A DNA stretch of 14,934 nt from JBCBJX01 sp038522735. GTDB taxonomy: Bacteria > Pseudomonadota > Alphaproteobacteria > Caulobacterales > Parvularculaceae. The DNA lies in the NCBI GenBank assembly GCA_038522735.1, contig JBCBJX010000084.1:1-14934 (forward strand), in the 5' to 3' direction. Under the pieces are notes generated by a model. It did not search any database, was not told the origin of the DNA, and was given only the letters and a program-made list of their open reading frames with translations. The position numbers were made by a program, and so were the translations under genes. Position 1 is the stretch's first letter. Each line of letters starts with the position of its first letter. Positions 6,781-13,606 of this stretch are shown in pieces.

Positions 6781-7911
6781 ATGGCTGAAACCCCCGTCCG
6801 CATCATCGCCACCGGCCTTTTCACGCCGCCGAATTCGATCTCGAACGAAGAGCTGGTCGAAAGCTTCAACGCCTATGTGGCGAAGTTCAACGAGGAGAAC
6901 GCCGCGGCGATCGAAGCGGGCGAGATCGAGCCGCTGCAGCCGTCCTCCGCCGAGTTCATCGAGAAAGCCTCCGGCATCAAGGCGCGCTTCTGTCTCAACA
7001 AGGAAGGCGTTCTCGATATCGAGAAGATGCGGCCCGACCTGCCCGAACGTCCGAACGAGGAGCTTTCGGTGATGGCGGAGATCGCCGTCCTCGCCGCCCG
7101 GGAGGCGATGAAGTCGGCTGATCTGAAGGCGGAGGATATCGACGCGGTCGTATGCGCCGCCTCCAACATGCAGCGCGCCTATCCCGCGATGGCGGTGGAG
7201 GTGCAGTCCGCCCTCGGGATCGACGGCTTCGCCTTCGACATGAACGTCGCCTGCGCGTCCGCCGCCTTCGGCATCGAGGCGGGAGCGGGGCTCATCCGCA
7301 ACGGCACGGCGCGCCGGGTGCTGATGGTGAACCCGGAGATCTGCACGGGCCACCTCAATTTCCGCGACCGGGACAGCCATTTCATCTTCGGCGACGTGGC
7401 GACGGCGGTGATCCTCGAGCGCGCCGACGGCGAGCCGGCGGGCGAGGCTTACGATATTCTCGACACGAAGATGAAGACGGTTTTCTCCAACAACATCCGC
7501 AACAATTCAGGCTTCCTCAATCGCTGCGCGCCGGAGGGGATCGGCAGGAAGGACAAGCTGTTCGTTCAGGAGGGCCGCAAGGTCTTCAAGGACGTCGTCC
7601 CGATGGTCGGCGCCATGATCGCCGAGCAGATCGCCGCCAACGGCCTTGAGGCGGGCCAGCTGCGCCGCATGTGGCTGCACCAGGCGAACCTCAACATGAA
7701 CGTGATGATCGCAAAGAAGGTCCTCGGCCGCGACGCGACCCTCGACGACGCGCCCGTCGTCCTCGACCGCTACGCCAACACCTCGTCTGCAGGCTCGATC
7801 ATCGCCTTCCATCTGCATCGGGAGGAGGTGAAGCCCGGCGATTACGGCGTCATCTGCGGCTTCGGCGCGGGATACTCCGCAGGCAGCATTCTGGTGAAGC
7901 GGGCGGCTTAA
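6781..7911 (+). CDS. Beta-ketoacyl-ACP synthase III (FabH-like)
   Basis: This thiolase-fold condensing enzyme has 376 residues, about 60 more than E. coli FabH (317). The catalytic triad is clear: Cys158 in NVACASAAFG, His300 in WLHQAN and Asn333 in YANTSSAGS. The carboxyl-terminal glycine loop is GFGAGYSAGS. Extra residues in the first 90 positions (long FNAYVAKFNEEN helix) and a GHLNFRDRDSHFIFGD block set it apart from the housekeeping FabH encoded with plsX. It resembles, from memory, Pseudomonas PA3286, which condenses longer acyl-CoA with malonyl-ACP. The start MAETPVRIIATG at 6781 has AAAGG 8 bases upstream. The gene stands alone, so acyl substrate preference is unknown. Confidence 0.88.
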   Translation: MAETPVRIIATGLFTPPNSISNEELVESFNAYVAKFNEENAAAIEAGEIEPLQPSSAEFIEKASGIKARFCLNKEGVLDIEKMRPDLPERPNEELSVMAEIAVLAAREAMKSADLKAEDIDAVVCAASNMQRAYPAMAVEVQSALGIDGFAFDMNVACASAAFGIEAGAGLIRNGTARRVLMVNPEICTGHLNFRDRDSHFIFGDVATAVILERADGEPAGEAYDILDTKMKTVFSNNIRNNSGFLNRCAPEGIGRKDKLFVQEGRKVFKDVVPMVGAMIAEQIAANGLEAGQLRRMWLHQANLNMNVMIAKKVLGRDATLDDAPVVLDRYANTSSAGSIIAFHLHREEVKPGDYGVICGFGAGYSAGSILVKRAA

Positions 7912-7920
7912 CGCCGGCGT

Positions 7921-8018
7921 CCGTCCTTGGCGACGCCGCCCGTCGGCGGCTCCTCAGGACGAAGTTCAGTGCGGTCTTCGTCCTGAGGAGCCCGCGGAGC
8001 GGGCGTCGCGAAGGACGG
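7921..8018. repeat. Compound palindromic repeat (REP-like), 98 bp
   Basis: The gap between convergent fabH-like and membrane-protein genes is largely one inverted repeat. The outer arms are CCGTCCTT (7921-7928) and AAGGACGG (8011-8018). A second pair is CGACGCC (7931-7937) and GGCGTCG (8002-8008). A perfect 16-bp inner pair (7949-7964 with 7976-7991) encloses an 11-base loop. Each arm also contains its own small hairpin: GCCGCC/GGCGGC with a CGTC loop on the left (7935-7950) and GCCCGC/GCGGGC with a GGA loop on the right (7990-8004). It could fold as one long stem or as a branched form. I recall similar CCTGAGGAGC...AAGGACG palindromes between genes in many alphaproteobacteria. It may help end transcription from both sides, but lacks T-runs. 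Confidence 0.88.
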
Positions 8019-8040
8019 CGACAAACACCGAGACGACAAT

Positions 8041-8364
8041 CTACCCCCGCGACGCCGCCCAGATGATCAGTGCGATAATGATCAGCGGCGCGCCCAGGAT
8101 GAGGAAGATCGGCGCGACGGCGAGGACCACCGCGAGCGCCGCGATGCCGAGGGCGAACACCGTCGCGAAGAAGCCGATAATGAGGCCGATGAGCCCCATG
8201 GCGATCCCGAAGATGAGTCCGCCGAGGCCGATGGCGGCGCCGACGAAGGCTTCAGCGAGGGCGAGGCCAGGGTTCTGATCAAGGGCGAGCCAGGTCATCG
8301 CCGCCACCGCGGCGAGGCAAAAAAGGAGCACGACCCCTAACGTGCGTCCGAGCGCTTCACCCAT
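8041..8364 (-). CDS. Small glycine-rich multi-pass membrane protein, unknown function
   Basis: This 107-residue protein is almost entirely hydrophobic. I see a first helix at about 8-28, then a continuous non-polar region (39-104) that can hold three more helices, near 40-62, 65-84 and 86-103. The second helix has small-residue repeats with Gly at 42, 46, 49, 53, 57, 60 and 64, a glycine-zipper-like pattern that favours tight helix packing. The start at 8364 is set by a strong AAAGGA Shine-Dalgarno (plus-strand 8373-8378) 8 bases upstream; the longer reading frame to 8580 is low-complexity and unlikely. The leader contains a solo copy of the neighbouring repeat. I recognise no family. Confidence 0.75.
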   Translation of the reverse strand: MGEALGRTLGVVLLFCLAAVAAMTWLALDQNPGLALAEAFVGAAIGLGGLIFGIAMGLIGLIIGFFATVFALGIAALAVVLAVAPIFLILGAPLIIIALIIWAASRG

Positions 8365-8370
8365 ATCGTT

Positions 8371-8399
8371 CGTCCTTTCGCGAGCCCGGCGGACCGGGC
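8371..8399 (-). repeat. Solo half-unit of the REP-like repeat in the leader of the membrane-protein gene
   Basis: Read on the minus strand, this is a 6-bp hairpin, GCCCGG/CCGGGC with a TCCG loop (8399-8384), followed by TCGCGAAAGGACG. Both arms of the 98-bp element, read outward, have the same layout: a 6-bp GC hairpin and then GTCGCSAAGGACG. The AAAGGA inside this unit is the ribosome-binding site of the gene starting at 8364. Confidence 0.6.
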
Positions 8400-8558
8400 G
8401 GTAGCGCTCTTGCGGCGCCGTTCTCGTCTCTCTTGTTCTCGCCCCGACTATCGCTCCGACCCCTTGATCCGCACAACGCGCGTCCCCGCACGCCGGGCAC
8501 GGTTCGCCGCAAAGGCGCGCGTTGCGCGCGGCCGGACGCGGTGCTAACGCCGCCGGCC

Positions 8559-9200
8559 ATGCCGAAAACCGCACCCGCATCGCCGCGCCTCAAGACGAGC
8601 GCCAAAGCCCCCCGCGCCTGGCAGCGCATGCTCTCCGGCCGCCGGCTCGACATCCTCGACCCGTCGCCGGTCGATGTGGAGATCGAGGACATCGCCCATG
8701 GTCTCGCCCGGGTCGCGCGCTGGAACGGCCAGACGACGGGCGCCCTCGCCTTCAACGTCGCCCAGCATTCGGTGATCGTCGCGGACGTCTGCGGGGAGCT
8801 GAAACCCGGCTGGCCGGCGAAATGGCGCCTCGCGGCCCTCCTCCACGACGCGCCGGAATACGTGATCGGCGACATGATCTCGCCGTTCAAGGCGGCCCTC
8901 GGCCCCGAGTACAAAGCGATCGAGGCGCGCCTGCAGATCGCCGTCCACCTGCGCTTCGGCCTCCCCGCCGAGCTCCCGACGGACGTCGAAAAGACGATCA
9001 AGAAAGCCGATCGGGTCTCGGCGTTTTACGAGGCGACCCAGCTCGCGGGCTTCGAGGCGGCCGAGGCGCGCAAATTCTTCGGCGAACCGGCGGGCGCCGC
9101 GCCGCTGCGGCTCGAAGCGCTCAGCGTCGAGACCTCCCAAGCCCTTTACCTGGAACGCTTTCACGCGCTTCTCGCAGCGCATCAACGGGCTCTCACATGA
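8559..9200 (+). CDS. HD-domain phosphohydrolase (YfbR-like)
   Basis: This 213-residue HD-superfamily metal-dependent phosphohydrolase is related to YfbR-type 5'-deoxynucleotidases. The metal set can be traced: His70 in NVAQHS, His96-Asp97 in LLHDAPE and Asp151 in KKADR. Upstream lies a conserved-looking block (GRRLDILDPSPVDVEIEDIAHGLARVARWNGQ, from residue 27) that I recall from alphaproteobacterial members. The start at 8559 was chosen because the longer reading frame to 8433 is compositionally poor; no clear Shine-Dalgarno is seen. It lies 58 bases before the phosphatase and nadQ genes on the same strand, and I recall HD, phosphatase and regulator genes together in other alphaproteobacteria. 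A nucleotide substrate is likely but not shown. Confidence 0.85.
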   Translation: MPKTAPASPRLKTSAKAPRAWQRMLSGRRLDILDPSPVDVEIEDIAHGLARVARWNGQTTGALAFNVAQHSVIVADVCGELKPGWPAKWRLAALLHDAPEYVIGDMISPFKAALGPEYKAIEARLQIAVHLRFGLPAELPTDVEKTIKKADRVSAFYEATQLAGFEAAEARKFFGEPAGAAPLRLEALSVETSQALYLERFHALLAAHQRALT

Positions 9201-9230
9201 TCGTAAGCGCGGGCCCGTAACGCTCGATTA

Positions 9231-9247
9231 AAAGGCGCAGCGCCTTT
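9231..9247 (+). promoter_or_regulatory. Perfect 17-base palindrome just upstream of the phosphatase start
   Basis: AAAGGCGC-A-GCGCCTTT is an exact inverted repeat between the HD stop and the phosphatase ATG. As RNA it would make a 7-bp stem with a CAG loop, ending 11 bases before the ATG at 9259. No Shine-Dalgarno is visible there. It could be a terminator for the HD gene (only three T residues follow the stem), an operator, or a structure affecting translation of the phosphatase. Confidence 0.5.
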
Positions 9248-9258
9248 ATGTTCCGCCA

Positions 9259-9771
9259 ATGATTATTGTTGCTTGCAAAAACGACGCGGAGCGCCTCGCC
9301 GCCGAACACCCGAACGCCCGAGTGATTTCGGTCGTGGACGATGTGGCCGACGCGCCGGAGATCGCCGGCGTCCGGGCCGACCGCCGTCTCATTCTGTCAG
9401 TCGAGGATCAGTGCCTCGCCTCCAACGGCTCGGTCTGCGCCAACGCCGCGAAGACGCTTCTCTCCTTCATCCAGGACTGGTCGCCCGAGGAAGGACCGCT
9501 CCTCCTGCATTGCGAGCGGGGCGTCAGCCGGTCGACCGCGGCGGCGTTCATCGCCATGTGCGCCAAAGCGCCGGATGCGGACGAATGCGACCTCGCTACG
9601 CGCTTGCGCCAGGCCGCACCCCACGCCGACCCGAACATTCTCCTCGTCAATTGCGGGGACGAAGCCCTCGGCCGCGGCGGACGCATGGTCGATGCTGTTC
9701 TCTCGCTGCCGGACGATCCGCCGCCGCCCTGCGGCGCGCCGGCGCGCATCTCGATCGAAGGCGCGTGCTGA
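9259..9771 (+). CDS. Protein tyrosine/dual-specificity phosphatase-like protein (COG5350-like)
   Basis: This 170-residue cysteine-dependent phosphatase has the signature HCERGVSRS at residues 84-92, giving the CX5R loop with nucleophile Cys85 and phosphate-binding Arg91. The segment after it (TAAAFIAMCAKAPDADE) and the RLRQAAPHADPN and ALGRGGRMVDAV blocks match the alphaproteobacterial tyrosine-phosphatase group COG5350 as I remember it. Asp50 (SVEDQ) is a candidate general acid. The ATG at 9259 opens directly on a beta strand (MIIVACKN), with no Shine-Dalgarno and a palindrome just upstream. Its last 7 bases overlap the nadQ start, so the two are probably co-translated. The physiological substrate is unknown; being coupled to an NAD regulator suggests but does not prove an NAD-related role. 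Confidence 0.85.
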   Translation: MIIVACKNDAERLAAEHPNARVISVVDDVADAPEIAGVRADRRLILSVEDQCLASNGSVCANAAKTLLSFIQDWSPEEGPLLLHCERGVSRSTAAAFIAMCAKAPDADECDLATRLRQAAPHADPNILLVNCGDEALGRGGRMVDAVLSLPDDPPPPCGAPARISIEGAC

Positions 9772-10805
9772 CGACCGCAGAAGGCGGCGCCGAACCGCGG
9801 GTCGTCATCTCGCTTTCCGCCGTCGTCGTCGCCATCGACGAAGACAAGCCCCTCGTCATGACCGTCCGTCAGACGGGCGGGCCCGACGCCCTCCCCTACG
9901 GACCCTTCGACCCCGCCGACCACCGCACCTTCGAGCTCGGCGTGCGCGATTTCGTGGAGCGCCAGACGGGGCTCGCGCTCGGCTATGTAGAGCAGCTCTA
10001 CACCTTCGGGGACCGCGGCCGGGAGGCGCCGTCCGCGCGCCTTCACGGCGGCGCGGCGGAGGACCGGGTCGTCTCCGTCGGCTATCTCGCCCTCGTGCGG
10101 CGTGCGGACGACTTAAGCGCCGCCGGCGCCGCCTGGCGCAACTGGTACGGATTTTTTCCGTGGGAGGATTGGCGCAAGGGCGAACCCGCCGCCATCGCCG
10201 AGGCGCTCCTTCCCGGGCTTGTCGCCTGGCGCGACCGCGCCGCGAGCGCCCATGAAGGCGCCGACCGCACCCGCCGCATCCGCGTCGCCTTCGGCCTTGA
10301 TGATGGCGGCTGGCGGGAGGAGCGCACTCTCGACCGCTATGAACTCATGTACGAAGCGGGGCTCGCGCCCGAAGCGGCCCGCGACCGCGCCGCGGCGGGC
10401 CTTCCGGCGCCGCGCGGTAAGGCCGCCCCGCCGGGCCTCGGCGGTCTCGAACTCGCCTCGGACCACCGGCGGATCCTCGCAACCGCCATGTCGCGCCTCC
10501 GCGGCAAGGTGAAGTACCGTCCGATCATCTTCGACGCCTGCGAGGAGCGGTTCACGCTGACGGACCTGCAGCGGGCCGTCGAAGCGGTCTGCGGCTTCGC
10601 GCTCCACAAGCCGAATTTCCGCCGGATGGCGCTCGCCTCAGGCCTCGTTTCGGATACGGGCGACACCCGCGCCCAGACGGGCGGCCGGCCGGCGGCGCTC
10701 TTCACCTTCCAGTCTGAGGCCCGAGGCGCGGTGCCGCCCGCCCTCGGCCTCGCCGTGCCGCGCCTCGGCGTCTCTCCTGAGGCGGGAGGGTTAAAGCTTT
10801 CGTGA
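9765..10805 (+). CDS. nadQ: NadQ-type NAD biosynthesis regulator (Nudix-like domain plus winged helix)
   Basis: This 346-residue protein is the likely repressor of the nad operon that follows. The amino half has a Nudix fold: strand SLSAVVVAID (16-25) and a degraded Nudix box at 46-70. There the REUxEE core has become RDFVERQTG, with catalytic glutamates lost, as expected for a sensor. YVEQLYTFGDRGR follows. The carboxyl part (about 244-316) is a winged-helix domain like that of NrtR regulators: YRPIIFDACEERFTLTDLQ, HKPNFRR and GRPAALFTF. The start is the GTG at 9765, overlapping the phosphatase stop by 7 bases; no ATG is available nearby. From memory, alphaproteobacterial COG4111 proteins (NadQ) were proposed by comparative genomics to control nadABC, which is exactly the neighbour here. 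The effector is probably NAD or a related nucleotide. Confidence 0.85.
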   Translation: MLTTAEGGAEPRVVISLSAVVVAIDEDKPLVMTVRQTGGPDALPYGPFDPADHRTFELGVRDFVERQTGLALGYVEQLYTFGDRGREAPSARLHGGAAEDRVVSVGYLALVRRADDLSAAGAAWRNWYGFFPWEDWRKGEPAAIAEALLPGLVAWRDRAASAHEGADRTRRIRVAFGLDDGGWREERTLDRYELMYEAGLAPEAARDRAAAGLPAPRGKAAPPGLGGLELASDHRRILATAMSRLRGKVKYRPIIFDACEERFTLTDLQRAVEAVCGFALHKPNFRRMALASGLVSDTGDTRAQTGGRPAALFTFQSEARGAVPPALGLAVPRLGVSPEAGGLKLS

Positions 10806-10876
10806 CTTGACCGGATCAAAGCCGAGCTTACTCTCCCGTATGAAGTCGCACCCCGCGGCCTTTTTTTGGACGCCCC

Positions 10877-10897
10877 TTTTGCTCGAATTGAGTATAA
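10877..10897 (+). promoter_or_regulatory. Probable NadQ operator overlapping the nadA -10 region
   Basis: TTTTGCTC-GAATT-GAGTATAA is an imperfect palindrome with 6 of 8 arm positions paired. It lies between the nadQ stop (10805) and the nadA start. The right arm contains TATAAG (10893-10898), a good -10 element, so a bound protein would block RNA polymerase. The best upstream hexamer is TTGGAC (10866-10871), 21 bases away, longer than ideal. The CTC...GAG core flanked by AT-rich arms resembles the NadQ motif as I remember it. Confidence 0.6.
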
Positions 10898-10922
10898 GTG
10901 GCCCGCACCGAAAGGACCGATG

Positions 10923-12047
10923 ATGCCGGCCTTTGGAACGGAACTGGACCTTGAGACGCGCCCCGCGGCGAAACCGCATCGGCTGGCGTATACGGACGAC
11001 GTCGCCCGCAAGACGGACGGGCTCTACGAAACGGTCGCCCGGGTCATGCCGCGCGTCGAATGGGAGCTGCACGCGCCTTACATCGCGGCGATCAACGACC
11101 TGAAAATCGAGCGCAACGCCGTCATCCTCGCCCACAACTACATGACGCCGGAAATCTTCGCCTGCGTCGGCGATTTCCGCGGCGACAGCCTCGCCCTCGC
11201 CAAGGAAGCCGCAAAGACCAACGCGGCGGTGATCGTCCAGGGAGGCGTCCACTTCATGGCGGAGACCTCGAAGATCCTCGCGCCGGAAAAAACCGTGCTG
11301 ATGCCGGACATGGCGGCGGGCTGCTCCCTCGCCTCCTCCATCACCGGCGAAGACGTGCGCATGCTGAAGGCGCGCTATCCCGGCGTGCCCGTCGTCACCT
11401 ACGTCAACACTTCAGCCGAGGTGAAAGCTGAAAGCGACGTCTGCTGCACGTCCTCGAACGCCGTCGACGTCGTCGAGGCGATCTGCGCGGAATGGGGCGT
11501 TTCCCGCGTCCTCCTTCTGCCGGACCAGTATCTGGCGAAGAACGTCGCGGCGATGACCGAGATCGAGGTGATCACCTGGGCGGGCGCCTGCGAGGTGCAC
11601 GAAACGTTCACCGCAGACGACATCCGGGAGCTGCGCGCCGCGCACCCGGACGCGAAGATCCTCGCCCACCCTGAATGCCCGCCGGACGTGCTCGCCGAGG
11701 CCGACTTCGCCGGCTCCACCGGCGCCATGTCGTCCTATGTTTCCGAGAAGAAGCCCGGCCGCGTGGTGCTGATCACCGAATGCTCCATGTCGGACAACGT
11801 CTCTCTCGCCAATCCGCAGACGGAGTTCGTGCGCCCCTGTAATCTCTGCCCTCACATGAAGCGGATCACCCTTCCGGCGATCCTGAAATCCCTTGAGACG
11901 ATGACGACCGCCATCGAGATCGACGCCGATATCGCCGAACGCGCCCGCGCCGCGGTTCAGAAGATGGTCGATCTGCCCGCGCCGGTTCGCTCGCGCAGCT
12001 TCACCGTCGACCGCGTCGCGCCCGTCGCGGTCGAGCACCGTCCGTGA
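10923..12047 (+). CDS. nadA: Quinolinate synthase A
   Basis: NadA condenses iminoaspartate with dihydroxyacetone phosphate to quinolinate, using a [4Fe-4S] cluster in the cytosol. The 374-residue protein has cluster cysteines in the expected places: Cys134 (DMAAGCSLAS), Cys223 (WAGACEVHE) and the CNLCPHMK motif (Cys306/Cys309). It also shows AHNYMTPEI (70-78), GDFRGDSL (83-90), VTYVNTSAEVKAE and STGAMSSYV. Two ATGs stand in tandem; 10923 is preferred because AAAGGA (10911-10916) is then 6 bases away, against 3 for 10920. The gene heads the nadABC operon behind a probable NadQ operator. Its stop overlaps the nadB start in GTGA. Confidence 0.97.
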   Translation: MPAFGTELDLETRPAAKPHRLAYTDDVARKTDGLYETVARVMPRVEWELHAPYIAAINDLKIERNAVILAHNYMTPEIFACVGDFRGDSLALAKEAAKTNAAVIVQGGVHFMAETSKILAPEKTVLMPDMAAGCSLASSITGEDVRMLKARYPGVPVVTYVNTSAEVKAESDVCCTSSNAVDVVEAICAEWGVSRVLLLPDQYLAKNVAAMTEIEVITWAGACEVHETFTADDIRELRAAHPDAKILAHPECPPDVLAEADFAGSTGAMSSYVSEKKPGRVVLITECSMSDNVSLANPQTEFVRPCNLCPHMKRITLPAILKSLETMTTAIEIDADIAERARAAVQKMVDLPAPVRSRSFTVDRVAPVAVEHRP

Positions 12048-13606
12048 GCGGCGTCGCCCGCACCGAGGACCATAGCGACGCGGTCGTCGTCGTCGGGGGC
12101 GGCGTCGCCGGGCTTTTCACAGCGCTGAAATGCGCGGCGCGGCCGGTGCTTCTGGTGACGGCTGCGGCTCTCGGCGACGGGGGCTCCTCGACCTGGGCGC
12201 AAGGCGGCCTCGCCGCCGCCGTCGGGCCGGATGATACGCCGGATCTCCATTTCCTGGACACCCTCTCCGCCGGCGCCGGCCTCGTCGACGAGCCGGCGGC
12301 GCGGGTTCTGGTCGATGAAGCGGAGGCGCGCGTCGAGGACCTGCTCCGGCTCGGCGTTCCCTTCGACCGCATGTCCGACGGGCGTCTGAAGACCGGCCGC
12401 GAAGCCGCCCACGCCCGCGAGCGCGTCGTGCACGCCACCGGCGACCGGGCGGGCGTCGCGATCATGGAGACCCTGATCGGCGCCGTCCGCGCCGCGGAGC
12501 ACGTGACCGTCCGAGAGCGGATCGTCGTCGAGGATGCGGTGCTCGACGCCGAGGGCCGGATCGCCGGCCTTCTCGCCGTCGATATCGAGGCGGGCGAGCG
12601 GATCGTCATTGAAACTGAGCGGGCCGTGCTCGCCACCGGCGGTCTCGGCGGGCTCTACGCCGTCACCACCAATCCGCGGCGGGCCCAGGGCCACGGCCTC
12701 GCCGTCGCGGCGCGGGCCGGCGCCGAAGTGACGGACGCGGAGTTCGTCCAGTTCCACCCGACGGCCCTCAACCTCGATATCGACCCGGCGCCTCTTGCGA
12801 CCGAAGCCTTGCGCGGGGCCGGCGCCGTCCTTGTCGATCGCTCAGGCGCGCGGTTCATGAAGGCCGCGCACCCGATGGCCGAACTTGCTCCTCGCGACGT
12901 CGTCGCCCGCGCCGTCGAGGCGCAGCTCGCAACCGGAGACGGCGCCTTTCTCGACGCCCGCTCCGCTGTCGGCGCGGCCTTCCCGTCGGCGTTTCCCACC
13001 GTGTTCGAGGCGGCGATGGCCGCAGACGTCGATCCGCGGACTGAGTTCCTACCCGTAGCGCCGGCCGCGCACTACCATATGGGCGGCGTCAGGACGGACC
13101 TCTACGGACGGTCGAGCGTCGAGGGGCTCTATGCTGTCGGCGAGATCGCCTCCACCGGCGCCCACGGCGCGAACCGCCTCGCCTCCAATTCCCTCACTGA
13201 GGCGCTCGTCTGGGGCGCGCGAGCGGCGCAAGCGGCGAGCGAACAGAGGGGCTGGAAGGCCGGCGCCGCGACGCCGTTCGAGGACCGGCTCGCGACGGCG
13301 CCGAAGCCCGCCGCGGACGCGCACATGCGCATCCTGCGCGCCTCCATGTCCTCCGGCTGCGCCCTTTTGCGCTCCGTCGAGGGGCTGAACGCCGCCCTCG
13401 CCGACATTGAAAAAATGAAAGCGGCGAACGACATGACGAGCGGTCTAATGAACGCCCTCCTCGCCGCGGAGCTGATCGTCCGCTTCGCCCTCGCGCGCGA
13501 GGAAAGCCGCGGCAGTCATTTTCGTACGGACTTTCCGGAAGCCCGGGACGCGGGTCGCCGCCATCTGGTCGGCGTCTACGACCGCGCCGAAGGACTTCGA
13601 CTGTGA
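12044..13606 (+). CDS. nadB: L-aspartate oxidase
   Basis: NadB is an FAD enzyme oxidising L-aspartate to iminoaspartate, which NadA uses. The 520-residue protein opens with the dinucleotide-binding strand VVVVGGGVAG (14-23). It contains SSTWAQGGLAAA, ATGGLGGLYAVTTNP, EFVQFHPTAL, APRDVVARA (Arg284, matching catalytic Arg290 of E. coli), HYHMGGV (His343, matching His351) and GANRLASNSLTEALVWG. The length agrees with the family. The start is GTG at 12044, sharing GTGA with the nadA stop. The same GTGA overlap joins its end to nadC, so the three are probably translationally coupled. Confidence 0.97.
   Translation: MSGVARTEDHSDAVVVVGGGVAGLFTALKCAARPVLLVTAAALGDGGSSTWAQGGLAAAVGPDDTPDLHFLDTLSAGAGLVDEPAARVLVDEAEARVEDLLRLGVPFDRMSDGRLKTGREAAHARERVVHATGDRAGVAIMETLIGAVRAAEHVTVRERIVVEDAVLDAEGRIAGLLAVDIEAGERIVIETERAVLATGGLGGLYAVTTNPRRAQGHGLAVAARAGAEVTDAEFVQFHPTALNLDIDPAPLATEALRGAGAVLVDRSGARFMKAAHPMAELAPRDVVARAVEAQLATGDGAFLDARSAVGAAFPSAFPTVFEAAMAADVDPRTEFLPVAPAAHYHMGGVRTDLYGRSSVEGLYAVGEIASTGAHGANRLASNSLTEALVWGARAAQAASEQRGWKAGAATPFEDRLATAPKPAADAHMRILRASMSSGCALLRSVEGLNAALADIEKMKAANDMTSGLMNALLAAELIVRFALAREESRGSHFRTDFPEARDAGRRHLVGVYDRAEGLRL

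Noticed and set aside
8515..8529. GCGCGC-GTT-GCGCGC hairpin upstream of the HD gene
   Set aside because: Short low-complexity GC palindromes are common by chance here and nothing links it to a function.
8365..8580. Amino-terminal extension of the small membrane protein up to 8580
   Set aside because: The extension is Arg/Ala-rich and crosses the HD gene start, while a strong Shine-Dalgarno precedes the ATG at 8364.
10861..10867. Run of seven T residues after nadQ as an intrinsic terminator
   Set aside because: No stable hairpin precedes it; it is more likely part of the nadA promoter region.
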